A stretch of DNA of 64,000 nt from assembly GCA_023267435.1 (NCBI GenBank), contig JAHFNH010000004.1:1-64000 (forward strand), given 5' to 3'. The stretch comes from Candidatus Nomurabacteria bacterium. Its GTDB lineage: Bacteria; Patescibacteria; Paceibacteria; UBA9973. Positions within the stretch are counted from its first letter, which is position 1. Every line of letters begins with the position of its first letter. Both the position numbers and the translations under genes were made by a program. Under the pieces are notes generated by a model, which made no database searches, had not been told where the DNA came from, and saw only the letters and a list, made by a program, of their open reading frames with translations. This document shows, piece after piece, positions 10,382 to 17,872 of this stretch.

Positions 10382-11365
10382 ATGCCAGAAAAATTAGCCA
10401 AAAGGTTTATCGCAATATCTTTGATTTTAGTCGCAGTTTCTTTAGCTGTTGGTGTATATTTTGTTAAGCAAACATTTGATAATATTTTTAACAACATTAA
10501 TACCGAAGTGGGACAGTCGGCTCGAGCAGTTGCATTTGAGCAACAGAGTTGGGTACAGCGCAATCATCAATTAGCAGATGTTCTTTCAGTCCTTCCAGAA
10601 GTAGTTGGTAATGATATGACAAAATGTTCAAAAGTATTATCGGATATTTTAAAGGCTTATCCGCAATATACAAATTTTGGAGTTGTAGACCTCAATGGTA
10701 ATGTCATATGTTCTGGATTGCCTTACACTTCAAAAATAAACTTTAGTAATGAATCGTGGTTTAAAAATGCAATTTCAAATAACAATTTTTCTATAGGTGA
10801 TTTTCAAATTGGGCCAATTTCCAAGAAACCGATAATTATTTTTGGTCATCCTATTTATGACAGTTCGTTGACTAGCGGAGGAAAAATAAAAAGAGTGATA
10901 TCAATCGGACTTGATTTGAATTGGATTCATGATTTGCTTTCAAATATTGATATGAAACAAGGCGAAGTAGCTTTTGTGATAGATCGTAATGGCATTATAT
11001 TAGCTGGTTTTCCAGATCAATATAATAGTGTTGGTAAGAACTTTACGGGAGGAGCATTTTTAGATCAAGTTATAAACAATGGCGCACATACTTTTAATAT
11101 TATAGGCAGTGACGGTGTTCGTCGTATTTATGCTTCTACTCCTTTATCTGGAGAGGGAGAAAATGATTTATATTTTATATTTGGTGTTCCTGTAACTAGT
11201 ATCATTACTCAGACGACTAAGGTTTCTATTCCGTTTATAATTATTTTTATGATTGGAATCTTTATTTTACGCGATGTTTTTCATCACCATCGAAAAGAAG
11301 CCATAATAAAAGAAGAAACAAAGGAAGAACCTAAAGAAGAACCTAAAGAAGAGAAACTAAGTTAA
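10382..11365 (+). CDS. Membrane protein with extracellular double-Cache-like sensor domain
   Basis: A 327-residue protein with an N-terminal membrane helix (about 11-30), an extracytoplasmic region resembling a double Cache domain (about 35-275; motifs GVVDLNGNVICSG and FVIDRNGIILAG, then a repeat of the PAS-like fold) and a second helix (about 283-300, IPFIIIFMIGIFIL). Cache domains bind small ligands and usually feed a kinase, cyclase or chemotaxis module. Here only a 25-residue cytoplasmic tail rich in KEEPKEEPKEE follows, so there is no covalent output domain. It may signal through a partner or simply bind ligand. No HAMP, kinase or GGDEF gene is nearby. No SD. Confidence 0.65.
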   Translation: MPEKLAKRFIAISLILVAVSLAVGVYFVKQTFDNIFNNINTEVGQSARAVAFEQQSWVQRNHQLADVLSVLPEVVGNDMTKCSKVLSDILKAYPQYTNFGVVDLNGNVICSGLPYTSKINFSNESWFKNAISNNNFSIGDFQIGPISKKPIIIFGHPIYDSSLTSGGKIKRVISIGLDLNWIHDLLSNIDMKQGEVAFVIDRNGIILAGFPDQYNSVGKNFTGGAFLDQVINNGAHTFNIIGSDGVRRIYASTPLSGEGENDLYFIFGVPVTSIITQTTKVSIPFIIIFMIGIFILRDVFHHHRKEAIIKEETKEEPKEEPKEEKLS

Positions 11366-11371
11366 TATATT
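11366..11371 (+). promoter_or_regulatory. -10 box of leaderless uvrC
   Basis: TATATT ends exactly six bases before the uvrC ATG at 11378, so transcription is predicted to start at or next to the A of ATG. Confidence 0.5.
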
Positions 11372-11377
11372 TTTTAA

Positions 11378-12622
11378 ATGCAAACTCAAGAGTTAAAAAA
11401 ATATAAAATTCCGGATAAGCCTGGAGTATATTTTTTCCTTAAAAATAAGGATATTTTTTATATTGGCAAAGCGACATCTTTAAAAGATAGAATAAAAAGT
11501 TATTTTAGTAATGATTTGTTTAATATGCGCGGACCTTTATTGGTGGATATGATAACCAAAGCGACAAGTATTAAATGGGTTGAAACTGATTCTGTTTTGG
11601 AAGCTCTGATTCTTGAGGCAAATTTTATCAAGAAACATCAACCGATTTACAATACCAAAGAAAAGAGTGATAAGAGTTTCAATTATGTTTGTATTACAAG
11701 GGACACCTTACCTAAGGTAATTGTTGTTCGAGGAAAAGATTTAAATAAAAAACAAAAGAATTTTGGAGCCTTCGCCCTCGGAGGCATAAGGCAGGGAACC
11801 CACGACTCTGAAAATTCTTTTGTTTTTTACGATAAAGTTTTCGGCCCATATCCCAATGGTTCACAATTAAAAGAAGCACTAAAAATAGTGCGTCGCATTT
11901 TTCCATTTTTAGATGAAAAGAGTAAAAATAATTATGAATTTTATAGACAATTAAAACTTGTTCCTGATGAGGGTAACTATAAGAAAAACATAAAAAATAT
12001 AAAGTTATTTTTTGAAGGTAAAAAGAATAAAATCTTAAAAAATTTGGAAAAAGAAATGAGGGATTGTGCAAAAAGACATGAGTTTGAGAAAGCAGGGGAA
12101 ATAAAAAAACAAATTTTTGCATTAAAACATATTCAAGATATTTCTTTAATTAAAGAAGATAAGATTACTAAAGAATTTTCTAAAGAAAATTTTCGCATTG
12201 AAGCTTATGACATAGCGCATATGAGCGGGGAAAATATGGTTGGCGTGATGGTGGTCATTGAAGATGGGGAAGTGAATAAAAAAGAATACCGGAAGTTTAA
12301 GATAAAAAATTACTCAAGTTCCAATGACGTTGGTGCATTAAAAGAAGTATTAGAGCGCAGGTTTGCTCATACAGAATGGATATACCCTAAACTAATGGTG
12401 ATAGACGGAGGTAAGGCTCAGTTGAATATCGTTAAAAAATTCCAAAATGAAGTTGGTTTAGCAATACCAGTTGTGTCTGTGGTGAAAGACGAAAGACATA
12501 GGCCTAAAGCTATTTTAGGTGTTTCATCTGGTATCTCAGAGTCTTTGATACTTTTAGCTAATTCTGAAGCTCATAGATTTGCAATTTCGTATCATAGGAA
12601 ATTACGTGGGAAGATTATATAA
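11378..12622 (+). CDS. uvrC: Excinuclease ABC subunit C, C-terminally shortened
   Basis: UvrC makes the dual incision in nucleotide excision repair. The 414 residues include a GIY-YIG nuclease (GVYFFLKNKDIFYIGKA, about 15-31), a UVR motif that contacts UvrB (MRDCAKRHEFEKAGEIKKQI, about 227-246) and the RNase H-like domain for 5' incision, with acidic residues in AYDIAHMSG and MVIDGGKAQLN and a likely catalytic His in EAHRFAISYHR. It stops there: the tandem helix-hairpin-helix of typical (about 600-residue) UvrC is absent, with no sign of a frameshift. Residues about 126-148 are encoded by a palindromic insertion that separates VIVVRGKDL from the conserved VFGPYPNG. It starts 12 bases after the Cache gene but has its own -10. 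Confidence 0.93.
   Translation: MQTQELKKYKIPDKPGVYFFLKNKDIFYIGKATSLKDRIKSYFSNDLFNMRGPLLVDMITKATSIKWVETDSVLEALILEANFIKKHQPIYNTKEKSDKSFNYVCITRDTLPKVIVVRGKDLNKKQKNFGAFALGGIRQGTHDSENSFVFYDKVFGPYPNGSQLKEALKIVRRIFPFLDEKSKNNYEFYRQLKLVPDEGNYKKNIKNIKLFFEGKKNKILKNLEKEMRDCAKRHEFEKAGEIKKQIFALKHIQDISLIKEDKITKEFSKENFRIEAYDIAHMSGENMVGVMVVIEDGEVNKKEYRKFKIKNYSSSNDVGALKEVLERRFAHTEWIYPKLMVIDGGKAQLNIVKKFQNEVGLAIPVVSVVKDERHRPKAILGVSSGISESLILLANSEAHRFAISYHRKLRGKII
11753..11822 (+). repeat. In-frame palindromic element inside uvrC
   Basis: A 70-base segment bounded by perfect 12-base inverted repeats CAAAAGAATTTT and AAAATTCTTTTG. The core starts GGAGCCTTCGCCCTCGGAG and is translated as FGAFALGG. The mnmA element at 61433-61508 has the same core start, in the same frame, between similar AT-rich arms. 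The inserted residues lie between two conserved UvrC motifs and have no counterpart in standard UvrC. It resembles Rickettsia palindromic elements in behaviour, not in sequence. Confidence 0.8.
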
Positions 12623-12623
12623 T
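12618..12623 (+). promoter_or_regulatory. -10 box before ATP-grasp gene
   Basis: TATAAT overlaps the uvrC stop codon and ends seven bases before the ATG at 12631, consistent with a leaderless or one-base-leader mRNA. Confidence 0.5.
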
Positions 12624-12630
12624 ATTATAT

Positions 12631-13554
12631 ATGTCTCAAGATATTACTAATAAAATAAGAGTTGGAGTGTTGAGGGGTGGTGTGGATTCATGCTATAAAA
12701 AATCTTTAACAGAAGGCGGAAACGTTATAGCTCACATTCTTGAAAATTTATCGGATAAATATAAACCCGTTGATATTTTAATTGACACAAATGGTATCTG
12801 GCATGTGAATGGTGTCCCAATCGAACCAGAAGGAATTGCGGGCAAAGTTGATGTTATTTGGAACACGTTACATCCTAATTTATCTAAAGTTTTTAAAGAT
12901 TTATCTATTCCTATAGTTGGTGTAAATTATTTAAATTTTTTATCACCAGATAATCGAGTTATGTTAGAAAAACACATGAAAGAAATTAATGTAAAAATGC
13001 CCAGGCATTTGATTCTTCCTTTATACAAAGAAGACATTGATGGAACAAAAGAAAAATATGCGACACAAAAAGCAAAAGATGTTTTTGAAAAGTTTTCTTC
13101 ACCTTGGATAGTAAGGCCTTTAGTCTCTGATGTTAGTATGGGTGTTCATATAGCAAACACTTTTCCAGAATTAGTTAATGCTATAATGGATGGTATAAAA
13201 CATAATCATGGAATTGTGGTTGAAGAATTAATAATTGGAAAGTTTGCTTCGGTGCATACACTCGCTGGTTTTAGAAATAAAGATATATATTCTTTTCCAA
13301 TTATTGAAAAGTTTTCTTCATTGGAAAAAGAAAAACTTATATTTATTGCACAAAAAATATATGAACATATTGATACTAATGATTATTTGAAGACAGATTT
13401 AATTTTACATCCAACTAAAGGAATTTATCTTTCAGATATTTCATCTTACCCTAGTTTAAGTGAAGATTCTCATTTGAATCAGTCTTGTGAATCTGTGGGT
13501 GCCAAAACTCATCATGCACTAGCTTCTATACTAGAAGCTAGTTTTAGCGAGTAA
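12631..13554 (+). CDS. D-Ala-D-Ala ligase-like ATP-grasp protein, degenerate active site
   Basis: A 307-residue protein resembling the D-alanine--D-alanine ligase branch of ATP-grasp enzymes, which make the dipeptide end of the peptidoglycan stem. Visible Ddl-like parts are the N-terminal VGVLRGGVDS, the NTLHP segment, IPIVGVNYLNFLSPDNRVMLEKHMK, SPWIVRPLVSDVSMGV (nucleotide-binding lysine region) and VVEELIIGK. The metal-binding motif, normally LEVNTSPG or LEINTIPG, reads LSDISSYPS, so the Glu and Asn ligands appear as Asp and Ser. The N-terminal GGxSxE signature is also altered. Either substrate differs or activity is lost. It is not adjacent to the mur genes, which are 4 kb away. No SD. Confidence 0.6.
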   Translation: MSQDITNKIRVGVLRGGVDSCYKKSLTEGGNVIAHILENLSDKYKPVDILIDTNGIWHVNGVPIEPEGIAGKVDVIWNTLHPNLSKVFKDLSIPIVGVNYLNFLSPDNRVMLEKHMKEINVKMPRHLILPLYKEDIDGTKEKYATQKAKDVFEKFSSPWIVRPLVSDVSMGVHIANTFPELVNAIMDGIKHNHGIVVEELIIGKFASVHTLAGFRNKDIYSFPIIEKFSSLEKEKLIFIAQKIYEHIDTNDYLKTDLILHPTKGIYLSDISSYPSLSEDSHLNQSCESVGAKTHHALASILEASFSE

Positions 13555-13603
13555 AATATAGCTTTAATAATTAGAATATTTAACTAGCTGTTCTTTGTTT
13601 TTG

Positions 13604-13612
13604 TGATATAAT
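13604..13612 (+). promoter_or_regulatory. Extended -10 promoter of orphan RNA unit
   Basis: TGATATAAT (TGN plus TATAAT), predicted to start transcription near 13619. No protein gene lies between it and the terminator at 13755. Confidence 0.6.
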
Positions 13613-13618
13613 TTTAAA

Positions 13619-13755
13619 CGTAGAATTGTTTTTATCTGTGGCGGGTTATCGCACTCACATAGGCACATATGTTGGAGGTTAGCCATAACCCGCCTCAAAT
13701 GAAAGCAATTTTTAAAAAAACTACATTAAAGTAAAACTTAATGTAGTTTTTTTAT
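13619..13755 (+). ncRNA. Candidate structured small RNA of unknown family
   Basis: A compact transcription unit of extended -10 promoter, about 135 bases and a strong terminator, with no credible protein. A 10-pair perfect stem GGCGGGTTAT (13640-13649) with ATAACCCGCC (13685-13694) encloses 35 bases that can form an ACATA/TATGT hairpin and contain TTGGAGGTTAGCC. SRP RNA, tmRNA, RNase P RNA and tRNA signatures were looked for and not found. An 11-codon frame (MKAIFKKTTLK, 13700-13735) runs into the terminator and could be a leader peptide. Function unknown. Confidence 0.5.
13718..13755 (+). terminator. Intrinsic terminator of orphan RNA unit
   Basis: ACTACATTAA/TTAATGTAGT, 10 perfect pairs, followed by a T run. 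Confidence 0.9.
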
Positions 13756-13848
13756 TTTTTATCAAATATATGTTTGATGAAAAAGTTTTTATGATTTTTT
13801 ATAAAAAATAAAATTATAGAGTTATCCACAGTTTTTGTTTTAAAAATG

Positions 13849-13877
13849 TTGTCTTATGGTTTGATATGCGCGATAAT
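13849..13877 (+). promoter_or_regulatory. Promoter of Lys/Ala-rich peptide
   Basis: TTGTCT, 17-base spacer, GATAAT. Transcription would begin near 13884, giving a leader of about 125 bases before the ATG at 14010. The region before it (13756-13848) holds an ATCAAA/TTTGAT hairpin and a lone TTATCCACA (13822-13830), but no gene. Confidence 0.55.
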
Positions 13878-14009
13878 TAAATTAGTTCTCCGCAATAATT
13901 ATTTTGAAAATGTTTTTTACTAAATATTTTTGAGGTCGTGATTATTGCAAACCAAATTAAAAATTTAATTTTCGCGAAATCTGTTTTTACAGATACAGCG
14001 ACAAATAAT

Positions 14010-14081
14010 ATGGCAGCAAAAAAGAAAGCAAAGAAAGTGGCAAAGAAGGCCGCAAAGAAATCAGCAAAAAAGAGAGCTTAA
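14010..14081 (+). CDS. Tiny Lys/Ala-rich histone H1-like peptide (23 aa)
   Basis: A 23-codon frame encoding an almost pure lysine/alanine peptide with repeats of the type KKAKKVAKKAAKKSAKK. Such composition matches the DNA-binding tails of bacterial H1-like proteins. A promoter at 13849 and a terminator at 14091 flank it precisely, which supports it as a real gene despite its size. It could bind nucleic acid. Alternatively the transcript may matter more than the peptide. No SD. Confidence 0.55.
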   Translation: MAAKKKAKKVAKKAAKKSAKKRA

Positions 14082-14090
14082 TACTCTTTT

Positions 14091-14126
14091 AAAAAATCTC
14101 TCGATGAAAATCGGGGGATTTTTTTA
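14091..14126 (+). terminator. Intrinsic terminator
   Basis: AAATCTCTCGAT/ATCGGGGGATTT hairpin with GAAA loop and a T run, ten bases after the Lys/Ala peptide stop. Confidence 0.85.
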
Positions 14127-14143
14127 TTGTGCATCTTCGGCAC

Positions 14144-14162
14144 ATCCGCCGTCGAGGCGGAT
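14144..14162 (+). repeat. REP-like palindromic repeat, half copy C
   Basis: ATCCGCCGTCGAGGCGGAT is a single hairpin (ATCCGCC/GGCGGAT). Its reverse complement matches the first half of copies A and B. It lies between a terminator and the secA promoter. Confidence 0.65.
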
Positions 14163-14181
14163 TTATAATTAATGAAAATTA

Positions 14182-14190
14182 TGTTATTAT
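14182..14190 (+). promoter_or_regulatory. Extended -10 promoter of leaderless secA
   Basis: TGTTATTAT ends seven bases before the secA ATG (14198), so the predicted transcript begins within a base of the start codon. Confidence 0.55.
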
Positions 14191-14197
14191 AGGGGTT

Positions 14198-16639
14198 ATG
14201 ACATTATTCAGCAAAATTTTCGGGGATACGAGCTCAAAGTTCATAAAAGATGCTCAAAATATAGTGGAAAAAGTAAATGCCTGGGAGGCTGAAATTTCAA
14301 AGTTGCAGGATTTAGATTTTCCAAAAAAAACGCAAGAGTTTAAAGACAGACTCTTAAAAGATGAAACTTTAGATGATATTTTACCGGAAGCTTTTGCTTT
14401 AGTTCGTGAAGCAGGAAAGAGGTGTTTAAACGAGAGACATTATGATGTTCAGCTTGTTGGAGGCTTGGTTTTACATAAAGGAAAGATTTCTGAGATGAAA
14501 ACAGGTGAAGGTAAAACTTTAGTTGCAACTTTGCCAGCATATCTAAATGCATTAACGGGTCTTGGTGTGCATATTGTTACAGTCAATGATTATCTTTCAC
14601 GCAGAGATGCGGTTTTGATGGGTCAAGTATATAATTTTCTCGGTCTTTCTGTTGGCGTTATAAATTCTCAAAATGTTTCTTATTTATATGACGCTAGTCA
14701 TATTGAAGAAGACAAGGAACGTGACATTATTGGAGAATTTAAAATTTTTTATGATTTCTTAAAACCATGTTCACGACAGCAAGCTTATGCTGCAGACATT
14801 ACCTACGGGACAAATCATGAATATGGCTTCGATTATTTAAGAGATAATTTAGCGACATCAATAAATGATCTTGTTCAAAGAGAACACAATTTTGCAATCG
14901 TTGACGAAGTGGACTCTATTTTAATAGATGAAGCTCGTACTCCGCTTATTATTTCTTCTGCTTCCGGAGATTCTGAAGATTTTTATGTTAGATTTTATGA
15001 AATTGCCAAACAGCTCAAAAGAGATGTTGATTATAATGTAGATGAAAAATTAAAGGCGATAACTTTGACTGACGAAGGTATAACTAAAGCAGAAAATTTG
15101 CTCGGTATTGAAAATATTTATACCGAAAAGGGTATTAAATATGTGCATCATCTAGAGACTGCGGTAAAAGCTCAGGCTATTTTTGAACGTGATAAGGATT
15201 ATGTTGTGAAAGAAGGTGAAGTGATTATAGTTGACCCTTTTACTGGACGTCTTCAACCAGGCAGGCGCTGGTCTGAAGGAATTCACCAGGCTATTGAGGC
15301 GAAAGAAGGCGTAAAAATTGAAAAGGAAACACGTTCGTCTGGATCTATAACTTTCCAAAACTATTTCAGATTTTATAAAAAGTTATCAGGTATGACTGGT
15401 ACAGCTTTGACTTCCGCGGAAGAATTTTTGAAAGTTTACGGTTTAGATGTAGTGGTGGTCCCAACTAATCGACCTGTTGTCCGTGCTGATCATTCAGATC
15501 TTATTTTCCAGACAGAAAAGGGAAAATTCCAAGCTATTGCTAAAAAAGTAAAAGAGTTAAATAGTAAAGGTCAGCCAGTTCTTATTGGTACTATTTCCAT
15601 TGAAAAGAATGAACTTTTGTCTGTTTACTTAAAACAGGAAGGCGTGCCCCATACAATTTTAAATGCAAAAAATCACGAGAGAGAAGGTGAAATTATTGCT
15701 CAAGCTGGAAAAAGAGGCGCAGTGACTATTGCTACAAACATGGCTGGTCGCGGAATCGACATAAAACTAGGTGGTAATCCAATGATTAAAGAAGAATGTG
15801 AAATTGTTAAAGATGCCGGTGGTCTTTTTGTTCTCGGTACTGAAAGACATGAAGCTCGAAGAATAGACAATCAGTTGAGAGGACGTGCAGGTCGTCAGGG
15901 AGATCCTGGTGAAACCCAGTTTTATGTTTCTCTTGAAGATGATTTGATGCGTATTTTCGGTTCTGAAAGAATAAAAACAATGATGGGACGTTTTGGTATT
16001 CCAGAAGAGCAGCCTATAGAGAATCGTTTTATCAATAGAACCTTAGAAGGCGCACAAGCTAAAATCGAAGGTTTTCACTTTGATTCTCGTAAAAGTACTC
16101 TTGAATATGATGATGTTCTTAATCATCAAAGAGAATCTATTTACGAGAGAAGGAGAAAAATGATTCACGCAGACAAGATGGAGATTGAGAATTTACTTCA
16201 AAAACTCACAGAAGAAAGAGAAGGTTCAGAAAAAACAATAAAAGATAAAAGGGAAAAATTAGGAGACGAGGCTTTCCTTGAGACAGTACGAAGAATTGCA
16301 TTGTATAGTACAGACGCGCTTTGGATGGAGCATTTGGAAGCGATGGATTATTTACGTTCATCTGTGAACTTAAGAGCTTACGGTCAGCGTGAACCTATTG
16401 TTGAGTATAAAAAAGAAGGGCTTAAAATGTTCAAGGAAATGGAAGAGGTCTTTGAAGATCAAGTTCTTTCATTAATTGAAACTATTACAGAGCCAGCTAA
16501 GCCTGAGAGTGCAGAACCTAAAGAAGTTCTAATCACAAGCCATAATGAACCTTCTGAATTTTCTGATACTGAAGCAGGCAGAAATGATCCATGCCCTTGT
16601 GGAAGCGGTAAAAAATTCAAGAAGTGTCACGGGCAGTAA
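14198..16639 (+). CDS. secA: Preprotein translocase ATPase SecA
   Basis: SecA drives export of signal-peptide proteins through SecYEG. The 813 residues carry Walker A MKTGEGKTL, DEVDSILIDEARTPL (DEAD-like motif), the preprotein cross-linking region, TNMAGRGIDIKLGGNP, RGRAGRQGDPG, and a C-terminal zinc-binding SEC-C motif CPCGSGKKFKKCHG. NBD1 holds an extra segment (about residues 160-195, SQNVSYLYDASHIEED to FLKPCSRQQ) absent from E. coli SecA. The ATG at 14198 was chosen over an upstream frame opening at 14129 because MTLFSKIFGD matches the SecA N-terminus and a -10 box sits right before it. It heads the secA-murE-murD-murC cluster; many proteins in this window carry signals it would export. 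Confidence 0.97.
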   Translation: MTLFSKIFGDTSSKFIKDAQNIVEKVNAWEAEISKLQDLDFPKKTQEFKDRLLKDETLDDILPEAFALVREAGKRCLNERHYDVQLVGGLVLHKGKISEMKTGEGKTLVATLPAYLNALTGLGVHIVTVNDYLSRRDAVLMGQVYNFLGLSVGVINSQNVSYLYDASHIEEDKERDIIGEFKIFYDFLKPCSRQQAYAADITYGTNHEYGFDYLRDNLATSINDLVQREHNFAIVDEVDSILIDEARTPLIISSASGDSEDFYVRFYEIAKQLKRDVDYNVDEKLKAITLTDEGITKAENLLGIENIYTEKGIKYVHHLETAVKAQAIFERDKDYVVKEGEVIIVDPFTGRLQPGRRWSEGIHQAIEAKEGVKIEKETRSSGSITFQNYFRFYKKLSGMTGTALTSAEEFLKVYGLDVVVVPTNRPVVRADHSDLIFQTEKGKFQAIAKKVKELNSKGQPVLIGTISIEKNELLSVYLKQEGVPHTILNAKNHEREGEIIAQAGKRGAVTIATNMAGRGIDIKLGGNPMIKEECEIVKDAGGLFVLGTERHEARRIDNQLRGRAGRQGDPGETQFYVSLEDDLMRIFGSERIKTMMGRFGIPEEQPIENRFINRTLEGAQAKIEGFHFDSRKSTLEYDDVLNHQRESIYERRRKMIHADKMEIENLLQKLTEEREGSEKTIKDKREKLGDEAFLETVRRIALYSTDALWMEHLEAMDYLRSSVNLRAYGQREPIVEYKKEGLKMFKEMEEVFEDQVLSLIETITEPAKPESAEPKEVLITSHNEPSEFSDTEAGRNDPCPCGSGKKFKKCHGQ

Positions 16640-16642
16640 AAT

Positions 16643-17872
16643 ATGAGAGGATTGATAAAAAATCTTAAAATAAAAAGACGGGCGATCTCAACTCTAGCGG
16701 CGTTGCATTTTTATGGTAATCCATCAGCTAAATTAAAAATAGTCGGAGTGACAGGTACGAATGGTAAGACGACGACAGCGACACTTTTATATAAAATTGC
16801 TACTAGTTTAGGATATAAAGCAGGACTTATTGGAACAGTAGAAAATATTTTGGTAGATGAAATTAGGCCATCGACACATACGACACCTGGGCCTATTCAA
16901 CTCAACAAACTTCTTTCAGAAATGGCAGACAGGAGATGCGAGTACGTTTTTATGGAAGTGTCTTCACATGCCATAGATCAAAAGCGCATTGCGGGAGTAA
17001 ATTTTGTCGGAGGTATTTTTACAAATCTTACTCATGATCATTTGGATTATCATAAGAGTTTCGAAAATTATTTTTTAGCTAAGAAGAAGTTTTTTGAGCA
17101 TCTTCCTAAAGATTCTTTTGCTCTTTCAAATATGGACGATGAACACGGTAAGGCGATGATTGAAAGTATTTCAGCTAGAAGATTTTTCTATGGATTTAAT
17201 GGAGGCGAAGATTTTCATGGAGAAATTAATAAATTAGATTCTAAGGGATTAGAACTTATTTTTAATGAGGAAAAAATTAAGGTAAAACTTTTAGGTAAAT
17301 TTAATGCCTATAATTTACTTTCAGTTTGGAGCACTGCAAAACTTTTAGGTTTTGATATGGAAAAGGTTAAAACAATTTTGGAAGATATTGATCCTCCAAG
17401 AGGTAGGTTTGATCATTTTATGTCTCCAAATGGTGTTTTAGTTGTTGTTGATTATGCTCACACTCCGGATGCATTAGAGAAGATACTTTTAGCGGTATTG
17501 GAATTAAAAATAGAAAAGGGCAGGATTATTTCGGTGTTTGGTTGCGGGGGAGATCGAGATCCTTTAAAACGAAGGATTATGGGAAAAATCGGAGTGACAC
17601 TTTCTGACATAGCTATTTTTACATCGGACAATCCAAGGAGTGAAGATCCTGAAAAAATTCTTATTGAAATGAAAACTGATTTGTCTATTGCTGATTCAAA
17701 AAAAGTAAAAAAGATTTCAAACCGTCGTGAAGCAATTCTTGAAGCAGTTCATTTAGCAAAGGAAGGGGATATAATTTTATGCGCCGGCAAGGGTCATGAA
17801 GATTATCAGGAAATAAAAGGAGTGAAGCATCATTTTAATGATTTAGAAGAACTTAAAAATGCCTTTAAATAA
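16643..17872 (+). CDS. murE: UDP-MurNAc-tripeptide ligase
   Basis: Mur ligase that adds the third stem-peptide residue to UDP-MurNAc-L-Ala-D-Glu. The ATP-binding motif is GVTGTNGKTTTATLLY (about 34-49), followed by STHTTPGP, MEVSSHAID, FTNLTHDHLDYHK, VVDYAHTPDALEK and FGCGGDRDPLKR. FTSDNPRSEDP contains the DNPR signature typical of meso-diaminopimelate-adding enzymes, so the wall is predicted to be DAP type. At 409 residues it is short because most of the N-terminal UDP-binding domain is reduced. It begins three bases after the secA stop and overlaps murD by 14 bases, so it is translated as part of an operon. Confidence 0.94.
   Translation: MRGLIKNLKIKRRAISTLAALHFYGNPSAKLKIVGVTGTNGKTTTATLLYKIATSLGYKAGLIGTVENILVDEIRPSTHTTPGPIQLNKLLSEMADRRCEYVFMEVSSHAIDQKRIAGVNFVGGIFTNLTHDHLDYHKSFENYFLAKKKFFEHLPKDSFALSNMDDEHGKAMIESISARRFFYGFNGGEDFHGEINKLDSKGLELIFNEEKIKVKLLGKFNAYNLLSVWSTAKLLGFDMEKVKTILEDIDPPRGRFDHFMSPNGVLVVVDYAHTPDALEKILLAVLELKIEKGRIISVFGCGGDRDPLKRRIMGKIGVTLSDIAIFTSDNPRSEDPEKILIEMKTDLSIADSKKVKKISNRREAILEAVHLAKEGDIILCAGKGHEDYQEIKGVKHHFNDLEELKNAFK

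Noticed and set aside
13640..13694. Possible tRNA or SRP RNA
   Set aside because: The acceptor-like ends pair, but 55 bases is too short, no T arm is present, and the SRP tip motif is missing.
14129..14197. Upstream extension of secA
   Set aside because: It would translate a REP-like half copy and the promoter; the SecA N-terminus begins at 14198.
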